The translations under genes and the position numbers were made by a program. 10,172 bases of DNA from an uncultured Flavobacteriia bacterium (GTDB lineage: Bacteria > Bacteroidota > Bacteroidia > Flavobacteriales_D > Crocinitomicaceae). The stretch is taken from contig CAISOQ010000344.1 of assembly GCA_903887095.1 (NCBI GenBank), positions 1-10,172 on the forward strand. The letters are read 5' to 3'. Each line of letters starts with the position of its first letter. The first letter of the stretch is position 1. This document shows positions 1-8,100 of the stretch, in pieces. The notes beneath the pieces are model-generated. The model had not been told where the DNA came from, ran no database searches, and saw only the letters and a list, made by a program, of their open reading frames with translations.

Positions 1-438
1 ATACAGCAAACGGACAAGAAATTAGAGCATTTCAAGCATCTTAAGACAGTAGCTACTCCACCTTTAGGATGGATAAACACATTTCGGAAATCGTTAAAAA
101 TGTCGTTGAGACAACTTGGCAATCGTTTGCGTATTTCGGCTCAAAGTGTAAAAGAGATTGAGGAACGTGAAGCTAGCGGAACAATAACGCTGAATTCACT
201 TCGTGATGCAGCAAATGCTATGGACATGAAATTGGTGTATGGTTTTGTTTCCAAACACGATTCTTTGGAGCAGATGATTGAAAAAAGGGCAAAAGAATTA
301 GCCACGGAAATTGTCATGCGAACACATGCAACAATGACCTTGGAAGATCAACAAAACTCAAAGGAGAGAATTGAACAAGCGGTAACACAGAAAACAGCGG
401 AAATCAAATTTGAAATGCCAAAATATTTATGGGATTAG
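1..438 (+). CDS. Mobile mystery protein A (HTH regulator), 5'-partial
   Basis: The reading frame is open from base 1, so the gene begins upstream of the window; 145 residues are visible. The Met at base 100 is inside the conserved domain and is not the real start. The visible part has the conserved GW(I) segment (visible residues 23-25), then an Xre-type helix-turn-helix around residues 35-57 (LGNRLRISAQSVKEIEERE), then the family-typical region ITLNSLRDAANAMDMKLVYG and a charged helical tail. This layout matches the family known as mobile mystery protein A, which is always the upstream partner of a Fic protein called mobile mystery protein B and is often found near mobile DNA. It overlaps the Fic gene by 10 bp, which implies translational coupling. 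By inference it binds DNA and may autoregulate the pair or restrain the Fic protein; neither is shown by the sequence. Confidence 0.85.
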   Translation: MQQTDKKLEHFKHLKTVATPPLGWINTFRKSLKMSLRQLGNRLRISAQSVKEIEEREASGTITLNSLRDAANAMDMKLVYGFVSKHDSLEQMIEKRAKELATEIVMRTHATMTLEDQQNSKERIEQAVTQKTAEIKFEMPKYLWD

Positions 439-1025
439 AAATATATTATGTCGATGGTCAAACTCCATTGAGTGAAGAAGAACTTGAAGGATTGACCATT
501 CCATCAATAACAACCAGAAAAGAGTTGGACGAATTTGAGCAATTCAATATTGAGAAAGCTATTCAATGGACGATTGGTAAAAAAATCAAATCCGAAGATT
601 TGCTTTCTGAAACGTTTATAAAAGGTCTGCATAAACGAATGTATGGCGAGGTTTGGAAGTGGGCAGGATCATTTAGAAATTCAGAAAAGAATTTAGGGAT
701 CAAGAGTTTTTTAATTCCAGTACAATTCAAGCAACTGTTGGATGACGCTAAATTTTGGTATGACAACAATACCTATTCTCCAGATGAAATGGCTGTTCGA
801 TTCAAGCATGAATTAGTAAGTATTCATTGTTTCCCTAATGGAAATGGAAGACATTCCAGATTAATGGCCGATTTGATCATGGAAAAACTTTATGGAGAAC
901 CATTTTTTTCCTGGGGGAGTTCCGATTTGGTCAAGGAAAACGACAAAAGAAGAGCCTACATAAATGCTGTTAAAAAGGCTGACAATCATGATATTCAGGA
1001 TCTTATTTCTTTTGCGAAATCATAG
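429..1025 (+). CDS. Mobile mystery protein B, Fic-domain protein
   Basis: A 198-aa Fic/Doc-family protein. The core motif is HCFPNGNGRHSR at residues 133-144: catalytic His133, Phe135, the GNGR anion-hole loop 138-141 and the second Arg144 are all present. The position that is usually Asp/Glu and binds Mg2+ is Asn137. Fic enzymes usually transfer AMP from ATP to a hydroxyl side chain of a target protein. The N-terminal stretch ITTRKELDEFEQFNI (27-41) and WKWAG (77-80 region) are typical of the mobile mystery B subgroup. A T28-xxx-E32 pair recalls the inhibitory (S/T)xxxE(G/N) helix but lacks the following Gly/Asn, so I do not call it. The start overlaps the end of the upstream HTH gene by 10 bp. 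The pair looks like a toxin/antitoxin-like or regulator/effector unit; the target is unknown. Cytoplasmic: no signal peptide or membrane segment. Confidence 0.9.
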   Translation: MGLEIYYVDGQTPLSEEELEGLTIPSITTRKELDEFEQFNIEKAIQWTIGKKIKSEDLLSETFIKGLHKRMYGEVWKWAGSFRNSEKNLGIKSFLIPVQFKQLLDDAKFWYDNNTYSPDEMAVRFKHELVSIHCFPNGNGRHSRLMADLIMEKLYGEPFFSWGSSDLVKENDKRRAYINAVKKADNHDIQDLISFAKS

Positions 1026-1225
1026 CTTAATAAAAGAAATTGGATGGGTTTCTAAAGCCAAATATCCTCCAACACATCCAAAAACCGGTTCGAAAAAAGT
1101 TCAGTTAAGCCCACGAAAAAGATTCATCCTATCTCTTCTCTTTACTTTCAACACCTCGTTTTTTGAAGCTTTATTTCCACCTTCCTTAAAATTTTCTAAC
1201 TTCAAGTTTTCCATTTAAGACTTTC

Positions 1226-2122
1226 ATGCAGCGATTCACACATATCAGCATACTTCTTCTCGTTTTGCTTTCCAGTTGTACTCTTTATACGACTACTTCA
1301 GAGGTAGATGCTCAATTAAAATCTACAGTAGCAAGTGTAAATAGCAATTCGTCGTCTTTTTTGACAAAAGTTGCCGACATGGAAAAGGAATATTTGGCTT
1401 TGAAATGTAAAACGGACGTTGCTCCATACAGCGTGGCGAAAACAAAATTAGAGGCGATTGATGAGGAGGTTAAACAAATGAATCGATTGCGCACAGAGAT
1501 CAATAATGAATATGCCAATTTTACATCCTATTCGAAGGGGCAAAGCAAAATTAGCTCCGGTACTGATGAATGGAAAAAATTAAAAGGCACCAAGAAAAAA
1601 ATGAAATCACTTGTAGGTGAACTTCAGGAAAAAGGAAACAAAACTGTTAAAAGCGCCACAGATTTTAATCAGTATGTCGCAGAAAATATTGTTCCCAATG
1701 TACAGTACTGTGATGTCAATGCATTCAATGCGAAATTCTCTCAAATTCAGACAAATCTTGAAAAAAATGAACAAGAATTAATTGCTCATCTGAAGAAATA
1801 TGAGACTCAGGTTTCAAGGATAACGTTACGATTTAACGGAAATTCCCCAGAAAAATGTGAAGCACTAAAAGTAGACCTTTCAAAACTCAATGAAGAAAAA
1901 AATAAATTGGCAAAAATTCGTGTCTTGATTGAGCAATCAACAAAAACATTTAGCAATCAAACGAATGGCAAAACAAAAGTTTACTCCTGTTCAAATGAAT
2001 GGGAATCAGTAAATAAAGTGACGAATGATCTTCAAAATTATCAAAATGATTTGTCTGCAATACAAGCATCTGTTCAAGGTCTGGTTCAACACATGCAAAC
2101 AGTAATTGATTCACTTAAATGA
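1226..2122 (+). CDS. Putative helical lipoprotein with internal repeat, function unknown
   Basis: A 298-aa protein with a lipoprotein signal: hydrophobic stretch ISILLLVLL (7-15) followed by lipobox L15-S16-S17-C18, so Cys18 should be lipidated and the mature protein anchored in the cell envelope. The residues after Cys18 (TLYTTT) do not resemble the acidic surface-export signal known in some Bacteroidota. The rest is Lys/Glu/Gln/Asn-rich and predicted mostly alpha-helical, coiled-coil-like. Residues about 72-119 and 215-262 align without gaps at an offset of 143 (e.g. AIDEEV with KLNEEK, GTDEW with CSNEW), so the protein appears to be an ancient tandem duplication. Four further cysteines (61, 162, 211, 255) could form disulfides. 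I recognise no family. The start is set by the signal peptide. It stands alone, with a hairpin after its stop. Confidence 0.8.
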   Translation: MQRFTHISILLLVLLSSCTLYTTTSEVDAQLKSTVASVNSNSSSFLTKVADMEKEYLALKCKTDVAPYSVAKTKLEAIDEEVKQMNRLRTEINNEYANFTSYSKGQSKISSGTDEWKKLKGTKKKMKSLVGELQEKGNKTVKSATDFNQYVAENIVPNVQYCDVNAFNAKFSQIQTNLEKNEQELIAHLKKYETQVSRITLRFNGNSPEKCEALKVDLSKLNEEKNKLAKIRVLIEQSTKTFSNQTNGKTKVYSCSNEWESVNKVTNDLQNYQNDLSAIQASVQGLVQHMQTVIDSLK

Positions 2123-2155
2123 AAATTTCTTAGACACCTTGTCTATTTTCTTAAG
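2114..2155 (+). terminator. Imperfect hairpin terminator after the lipoprotein gene
   Basis: Nested complementary arms surround and follow the stop codon: CTTAA (2114-2118) with TTAAG (2151-2155), GAAAA (2121-2125) with TTTTC (2146-2150), and TAGACA (2132-2137) with TGTCTA (2140-2145 region) around a very short loop. Bulges lie only on the left side (AT, TTTCT). The T-rich right arm could act as the U-tract for the short inner hairpin, giving a plausible but weak intrinsic terminator. Base pairing is seen directly; function is inferred. Confidence 0.45.
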
Positions 2156-2187
2156 TAAAATCAATATATTTCATCCTTTGGAAACAA

Positions 2188-2215
2188 TAAAATCGAGCCT
2201 ATTGCTTCGATTTTA
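2188..2215. repeat. 9-bp perfect inverted repeat upstream of the T9SS cargo gene
   Basis: TAAAATCGA (2188-2196) is exactly complementary to TCGATTTTA (2207-2215) with a 10-nt spacer. It lies 23 bp upstream of the start codon at 2239. It ends in TTTTACTC, so it could be a second terminator for the upstream gene, an operator, or a hairpin in the 5' leader of the next mRNA. The sequence does not distinguish these. Confidence 0.5.
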
Positions 2216-2238
2216 CTCATGAATTTACTACAGGCATT

Positions 2239-4035
2239 ATGAAAAATGTGCAACTCATCCTTTTGCTGCTGTTTCTTACTTTAAGTCAATTGACTCTTTC
2301 GCAATGCGACCCGCCAATTATTGATGGCATCATTCAGCCTACTTGCTCTGTATCCACAGGAAGTGTTTCGTTGAGTGGCTTGCCTTCTGGAAGTTGGACA
2401 ATTACTACCAATCCCGATGGGATCATAACCAATGGTTCGGGCAGCACAACTATACTTGCTACAATTGCTGCGGGAAACACCTATAATTTTACAGTTTCAG
2501 ATGGCACATGCACTTCCTCTCCATCCTCAGACATCACGCTGATAGCCGCTCCTCAAACACCAACCGCTCCAATTATTGGTGCCACCACCCAACCAACCTG
2601 CACTACCCCATTTGGAAGTGTAGAATTAACTGATCTTCCATCTGGCAGCTATACAATTACAGAAAGTTCATCTGGCGCAACAACGACAGGAAACTTGAGT
2701 ACAGCTAATTTTAACAATTTAGCACCTTCAGGATCTTACAATTTCACCGTAACAAATCAAGATGGATGCACATCAACAAATTCAAATCCTGTTTCAATTA
2801 ATCCCCTACCAAACAATCCTTCTGATCCTGTAGCAACTGTTACACAGCAGCCAACTTGCACTCTTACAACTGGAACAATTGAAATTACGGCGCCCTTGTC
2901 ACCTATCTATCTTTACAGTATCAATGGCACAACCTACCAATCTTCACCACTGTTTTCTTCAGTAAGTGTAGGAAGCTATAACGTTACAGTGAAAAACAGC
3001 AATACAGGTTGTGTTTCCTCAGGAGTTGTCTCAGTCACTGTTGTTGTTCCTTCTAACTTTCCTGCAATTGCGATTGAAAACAAAGAGAACGTGCGCTGTG
3101 CGGGTGGAGAAGATGGTATTATCAATGTTGCTACTTCAGGCGGCACGAGTCCCTATTCTTATGCATGGGTGCCAAACGTCTCTGCCTCGAATTCTGCTGT
3201 AAATCTGTCCGAGGGCAGTTATTCAGTTACGGTAACAGATGATGGTGGTTGTACTGCCTCAATTTCAGTTACACTCACTCAACCAGATTCATTAAAAGTT
3301 ATAGGTTCCGTAACAAATGCTAATTGCAACATCTCAACCTATGGTGCTATTTCCACCTCAGTAACGGGCGGCGCACAACCCTATCTATACGCTTGGTTAC
3401 CAAATGGAGAAACGAGCAGCAGTTTAACGAATGTGGCTGTTGGCAATTACTCTTTGACCATAACGGATGCAAATAATTGTGAACTTCTGCAGAATTTCGA
3501 AGTCGATACAATTGGTACCATTTCAATTTTCGCTGACCCCTTTGTTTCGACTATTTCCGATGGAATGACAGTGCAAATTCAGGTTACTGGTGCTCTAACT
3601 TATCAATGGACAAATGGTGGATCTTTAAGTTGCAACGATTGTGAAAATCCAATAGCATCTCCAAGTGTCACAACGATCTATGTTGTTGAAGGATTCAATG
3701 AGATTGGTTGTTCTGGAAGCGCCTTGGTAAAAGTCATTGTGAATCCTGTTTGTGGTGAACTCTATATTCCCAATACGTTTACACCAAATGGTGATTTGAT
3801 GAATGACGAATTGACCATTGGTGGATTAAAATCGGATTGTATAAATGAATTTGAATTTGAAGTTTACGATCGGTGGGGAACAAAAGTATTTCAGACAGAT
3901 GATATCACGACCAGTTGGAATGGTGTGTACCAAGATCTAGAATTGGATTCGGGAGTTTACTTCTACCGATTGAAGGTAATTATGTGGGATGCAGAGGTAA
4001 TAGAAAAATCAGGAAATTGTTCATTAGTAAGGTAA
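2239..4035 (+). CDS. T9SS type B sorting-domain secreted protein with SprB-like repeats
   Basis: A 598-aa cell-surface or secreted protein. Residues 1-22 form a Sec signal peptide (MKNVQLILLLLFLTLSQLTLSQ). Three related beta-sandwich repeats follow (about 28-105, 112-188, 198-270), each opening with a QPTC motif and the first two carrying LPSGS. Next come two SprB-type repeats (about 280-348 and 353-423) with the pattern GG-x(3)-PY-x-YAW...VTVTD...C, then an Ig-like domain (about 427-503). The C-terminus (504-598) is the gliding-motility-associated/CHU_C domain: IPNTFTPNGDLMNDEL, VYDRWGTKVF, SWNG and GVYFYRLKV. That domain directs export by the type IX system as a type B substrate. A PorP/SprF-family gene starts 10 bp downstream, the standard pairing for such cargo. 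Probable role: adhesin or surface filament. It is far shorter than true SprB, so I give no symbol. Confidence 0.9.
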   Translation: MKNVQLILLLLFLTLSQLTLSQCDPPIIDGIIQPTCSVSTGSVSLSGLPSGSWTITTNPDGIITNGSGSTTILATIAAGNTYNFTVSDGTCTSSPSSDITLIAAPQTPTAPIIGATTQPTCTTPFGSVELTDLPSGSYTITESSSGATTTGNLSTANFNNLAPSGSYNFTVTNQDGCTSTNSNPVSINPLPNNPSDPVATVTQQPTCTLTTGTIEITAPLSPIYLYSINGTTYQSSPLFSSVSVGSYNVTVKNSNTGCVSSGVVSVTVVVPSNFPAIAIENKENVRCAGGEDGIINVATSGGTSPYSYAWVPNVSASNSAVNLSEGSYSVTVTDDGGCTASISVTLTQPDSLKVIGSVTNANCNISTYGAISTSVTGGAQPYLYAWLPNGETSSSLTNVAVGNYSLTITDANNCELLQNFEVDTIGTISIFADPFVSTISDGMTVQIQVTGALTYQWTNGGSLSCNDCENPIASPSVTTIYVVEGFNEIGCSGSALVKVIVNPVCGELYIPNTFTPNGDLMNDELTIGGLKSDCINEFEFEVYDRWGTKVFQTDDITTSWNGVYQDLELDSGVYFYRLKVIMWDAEVIEKSGNCSLVR

Positions 4036-4045
4036 TCTGTACAAA

Positions 4046-4936
4046 ATGAAAAAACATTTAAATAAAGGAGGTAAGTTCTTATTGTTGAGCATTTGTTTCA
4101 ACAGCGTTCTAATGGCTCAGGACATTCATTTTGCGATGCCAGAATTTTCGCCATTGACATTGAATCCAGCCTTGGCTGGAGCGCACGCAACACTTCATGC
4201 GTCGGCAAATTACAGGAATCAATGGGGAAGTATCTTTTCACCCTATCAAACGATTGCGGCATCTATTGATGGTCGAGTCAATGAAAAGAAGGCCAATAAA
4301 AAAGGCTTTTTGGCGGCAGGTATGAATTTTTCAAATGACAAAGCGGGTGATTTAAGAATCTACACAAGTACAGTTAGTTTGAATGCAGCCTACCACTTAA
4401 AAATAGGCAACCTCAGTAAATTGGGTGTTGGAATTTATGGCCTGTTTGGTCAACGTGGAATGAATCGTTCTGCTGCGCAATTGCCCAATCAATACGATGG
4501 AATGGCTTACAATGCCTCCATAGGTGGTGAATCATTTTCAAATTACCTTTTTTCTTACTTCAGTGTTGGTGCTGGGATGGTTTATTCATTTGATAAAATC
4601 GGAGGTTACATGAGGCAGCGCGTAACAAAAAGATTCGACATTGGACTTTCTGCATATCATCTAAATCAACCGATGTATTCATATATCAACCTTGCCAACG
4701 AAAAATTAAACATGCGCTTTTCTGCGTTCTTCAATTCAGCTTTTGCGATTAAAAACACGGATGGAATTCTTATGCCTGCAGTTTATGTGCACAGACAGGC
4801 TTCTTCAATGGAAATCCTTTTTGGATCGAATTACAGGTATTCTCTAAATGATGGTTCCAAAAAAACATCATTCTACAAGCCAATTGCCATTTATGGGGGT
4901 GTGTTTTTCACCGTTTTGCGGACGCAATTATCCTAA
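4046..4936 (+). CDS. PorP/SprF-family T9SS outer-membrane protein, frameshifted near 3' end
   Basis: Reads as 296 aa, but only about the first 288 are in the correct frame. It has a signal peptide ending VLMAQ (residue 25) and then the family hallmark: DIHFAMPEFSPLTLNPALAGA, typical of PorP/SprF proteins, whose mature N-terminus reads roughly Q-D-x-x-F-x-x-x-x-x-x-P-x-x-x-N-P-A-x-x-G. The YRNQW segment follows and is also typical. The remainder alternates hydrophobic strands as in a beta-barrel of about 12-14 strands. The family acts in the outer membrane with T9SS; SprF is required to secrete SprB in Flavobacterium johnsoniae. The gene is 10 bp behind its presumed cargo gene and almost certainly co-transcribed with it. 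After YGGVFF the frame runs into VLRTQLS and a stop, which is unlike the family; the expected C-terminus continues in another frame (see the next entry). Adding one T to the T5 run at 4904-4908 would restore a 347-aa protein. Confidence 0.85.
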   Translation: MKKHLNKGGKFLLLSICFNSVLMAQDIHFAMPEFSPLTLNPALAGAHATLHASANYRNQWGSIFSPYQTIAASIDGRVNEKKANKKGFLAAGMNFSNDKAGDLRIYTSTVSLNAAYHLKIGNLSKLGVGIYGLFGQRGMNRSAAQLPNQYDGMAYNASIGGESFSNYLFSYFSVGAGMVYSFDKIGGYMRQRVTKRFDIGLSAYHLNQPMYSYINLANEKLNMRFSAFFNSAFAIKNTDGILMPAVYVHRQASSMEILFGSNYRYSLNDGSKKTSFYKPIAIYGGVFFTVLRTQLS

Positions 4937-5088
4937 AAGCAATGTTTGAATACAAGGATCTCATGGTTGGTTGCGCCTACGAATACAATATGTCCAAACT
5001 TCGAAGTGCTACAAAATCATTTGGTGGTTTTGAGCTCTTCCTGAGGTATAATGTTGTTGGTGGTTTTGGTCAGCGCAAGTTGAACTGA
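4912..5088 (+). pseudogene. Out-of-frame C-terminal part of the PorP/SprF-family gene
   Basis: Read from 4912 in the +1-shifted frame, the bases give RFADAIILKAMFEYKDLMVG, then CAYEYNMSKLRSATKSFGGF, then ELFLRYNVVGGFGQRKLN and a TGA stop at 5086-5088. This is the expected end of a PorP/SprF protein: the DAII segment, the EYK...G..Y.YN.S.LR strand pair and the GGFE...L.Y closing strand. There is no in-frame start codon of its own and no stop within it, so it was coding recently or still is. Either the gene carries a recent one-base deletion, the assembly has a homopolymer error, or the ribosome slips at this site. I think an error or recent mutation is likeliest. Confidence 0.8.
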
Positions 5089-5104
5089 CCAAAACTGTAT
5101 TTTT
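5063..5104. terminator. Strong hairpin between convergent T9SS genes
   Basis: GTTTTGGTCAG (5063-5073) pairs perfectly over 11 bp with CTGACCAAAAC (5085-5095) around an 11-nt loop. A T5 run follows at 5100-5104 on the + strand. The right arm contains the TGA stop of the porP/sprF frame (5086-5088), and the T run touches the stop codon of the opposing gene (5103-5105). It is best read as the intrinsic terminator of the + strand unit. The hairpin could also stop the minus-strand transcript, although no clear T run follows on that side. Confidence 0.75.
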
Positions 5105-8100
5105 ATCTCAGAATATTCAAGTGACCTTTCACCATGCGGCGTTCATCATTCTTGGATAATTTAAACTCAATTTTCCAAGTGTAAACACCTTCTTGCACCA
5201 TTGTTACTTCACCATTTGAACCATAGGAACCATCCCAACCAATTTCCGCATCATTTGTTTCATAAATGACTTCGCCCCAACGGTTATATATTTTCATATT
5301 GAACGTTAAAGGATTGAATCCAGAAGTAAAAATGGGTTGAAACGTCTGATTGTAATCATCGTTGTCAGGTGTAAAGGTATTTGGGATATAGAAAATCAAT
5401 TCCTCATAAATTTGAATAATTGATTGGGTAGTATCGACGCAACCAGAAGGCGATGTAGCAATTAATGTCACTACATAGGTTCCAATATCCATTCCCACAT
5501 AATCATGTTGTGGATTTTCTTCAATACTCGTTGGAGATGAATCACCAAAATCCCACCAATAAGAGGATGCATTAGAAGAATTGTTTTCGAAAGAAACATA
5601 TGTGTCAAACTCAGTTAACATTGAATTTGAAGGGCTAAATGATGCTATCGGTGAAGCCTCCACACAAATCAAGTCATCAGCAGTTAATGAATTCACACAG
5701 CCACCAGCGGACGTAACAGTCAAGGTAATATCATAACATCCTGCTTGCGTAAAAGTATGGCTCACTGCACCGCATCCAGTTTCAGTTACTCCCGTACCCA
5801 TCTGCCAAACACAATTTACAGAATTTGTCGAACTATTTGTGAAATTTACAGTCAGAGGCGAGCAACCAAATGTAATATCTGGTGCAAAGGCGACATTGGG
5901 AGCGGTTTCAACTGTTATAGATACTTGGTCTGTTGCAGTGCAACCTGCCAAGGTTCCCGTAACGGTGTATGTAGCATTTGAAGTCGGTGTAAATGCCACA
6001 CCGTTACTTACACCATTGTTCCAAGTATAAGTGCTTGCGCCTGTACCCGTTAATGTCGCAGTTTGACCGTTACATATTGTGACGTCGTTTCCTGCAAAAA
6101 CAGTTGGAATTGGGTTCACCGTTACAAGCACTTGATCCGTTCCGGTGCATGCTGTTGCATTTGTTCCTGTAACGGTATAGGTTGTTGATGAAGATGGCGT
6201 AAACGCGGCACCATTCGTAACGCTATTCGTCCAAGTATAGGTTGTCCCGCCGGAGGCTGTCAACGTTACCGCCGTTCCTGAACAGACAGTTTGATCATTC
6301 CCTGCAGCAATAGTTGGGTTGGAATTCACTATGACATCCACTTGATCTGTACCTGTACACCCTGCGGCATTCGTACCTGTTACGGTATATGTTGTTGTTC
6401 CTGCTGTAGGCGTAAACGCCGTATTGTTTGTTACCCCATTGCTCCAACTGTAGGTTGATCCGCCTGCACCAACTAAGGTAACCTGTGTTCCTGCACATAC
6501 AGTTTGATCATTCCCCGCAGCAATTGTAGGAGGTGATCCAACTGTTACTGTAACGGAAGCAGTAGATGTACACCCGGCTGCACTTGTACCTGTTATTGTA
6601 TAAGTAGTAGTATTACCAGCAGTGAAAGAAACCGTTGCTCCTGTTGTTGTATTTAAATTTGTTGCAGGTGACCAACTATAAGTAGAAGCACCTGAAGCAG
6701 TAACATTCACTGAACCTGACAAACAAACTCCTGTATTCGTCGAGGTAACAGTTGGAAGTGAGTTAACAGTTGCAAGGACTGTTGTAGTGGAAGTACAACC
6801 AGAAGCCGTGCCTGTAATTGTATAAGTGGTGCTGGCTGTTCCATTAAAAGAAACACTAGCGCCAGAGGTACCGCTTAAGCCGGTTGCAGGGGACCATGTG
6901 TAAGCTGTTCCACCAGCAGCAGTAATTGTCGTTGAACCACCTGAACATATTGTTACAGGAGACGAAGTTATTGTTGGTGCAGCGTTTACGGTCACAACAA
7001 CCTGGTCAGTTGCCGTGCATCCTGCAGAACTTGTTCCAGTAACTGTATAAGTGGCATTCGAACTTGGAGATGCTGTTACGGAAGCCGTATTTGTAGCACT
7101 CAGACCAGTTGAAGGTGACCAAGTATAGGTATTTCCTCCAGACGCAGTTAAAGTAGTACTCGCACCAGCACAAATAGCAATATCATTCCCTGCTCCAATG
7201 GTTGGTGTGGCATTGACTGTAACCGTCGTAGATGCTGTAGCCGTGCAGCCACTCACATTGACAGTAACAGTATACGTTCCTGAAGCAGCTGTTGTTCCAG
7301 AAGGGATAGATGGATTTTGAACCGCAGACGTAAATCCATTTGGTCCGGTCCAACTGTAAGTTCCACCACCAGTGCTATTCAATTGAATTGTTGCTCCTGG
7401 ACAGTACGGACCAGCATTCGTTGCTGTTGCTGAACAAGTTGGTGTGACGCAGGCAGGATCTCCTGCAGCAAGAACAGTAACTGTAGAAGTTGCTGTGCCT
7501 GAACCACAAGAGCCAGTTCCCGTGACGGTATATGTTGTCGTTGCAGCAGGTGTTGCAGTTACTGTTGCTCCACTCGTTGCACTCAATCCTGTTGCCGGAG
7601 ACCAGCTGTATGTATTTCCCCCGGTAGCTGTTAGTGTTGCACTTTGGCCTGGACAAATTGTTGGAGAGTTTACCGTAATTGGTGTAAATGTGGAGCAACT
7701 GATTGTTGCTGTTCCAAAAAAGTTAAGTGGTAGTGAGGTACTTTGAGAGCTGAAATTCGATAAACAAATAAGGTATTTTTGACCGCATGTCACAGTCAAC
7801 TCAGGTTCAAAATTCGTAGCATCACCACCTGTTGGTAAAGGTGATGCAAGTCCAGTAAAACCTTCACATCCACCATTCCAATTACAACGAATTGGAGAAA
7901 TGGAGTTCCCAACAATCTGAGTACAGGTAGTTGGTCCGGCATATGGAAACATGATCCAATCCAAACAGCCAGAACCATTATCTGCACCAATGGAAAATTC
8001 TAAAGTACCAGAGGAAGCAATGTTCACAACCATCCATGTACTGTTTAATTCACCCGATAAAAGGCACCCCGAATTTGAAGAACCAGGATTCGTTGACGGA

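Noticed and set aside
100..102. ATG at base 100 as the start of the HTH gene
   Set aside because: The frame is open from base 1 and the conserved GW segment and first helix lie upstream of this Met, so the gene starts left of the window.
964..1218. 84-codon + strand open frame after the Fic gene
   Set aside because: It overlaps the 3' end of the Fic gene in another frame, has no recognisable domain and has low-complexity composition; the real Fic stop is at 1023-1025.
1026..1225. Search for transposase remnants, att sites or tRNA after the Fic pair
   Set aside because: Only the short palindrome AACCGGTT (1083-1090) is visible; no flanking repeats or mobile-element ends could be recognised.
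5910..7682. Regular repeats that could suggest a CRISPR array or DNA satellite
   Set aside because: The period is about 210-230 bp, the units are diverged and all in frame within one protein, so they are protein-domain repeats.
7444..7746. 100-codon + strand open frame within the large minus-strand gene
   Set aside because: It is the antisense image of the Thr/Val-rich Ig-like repeats; the minus frame is a full-length protein with clear domains.
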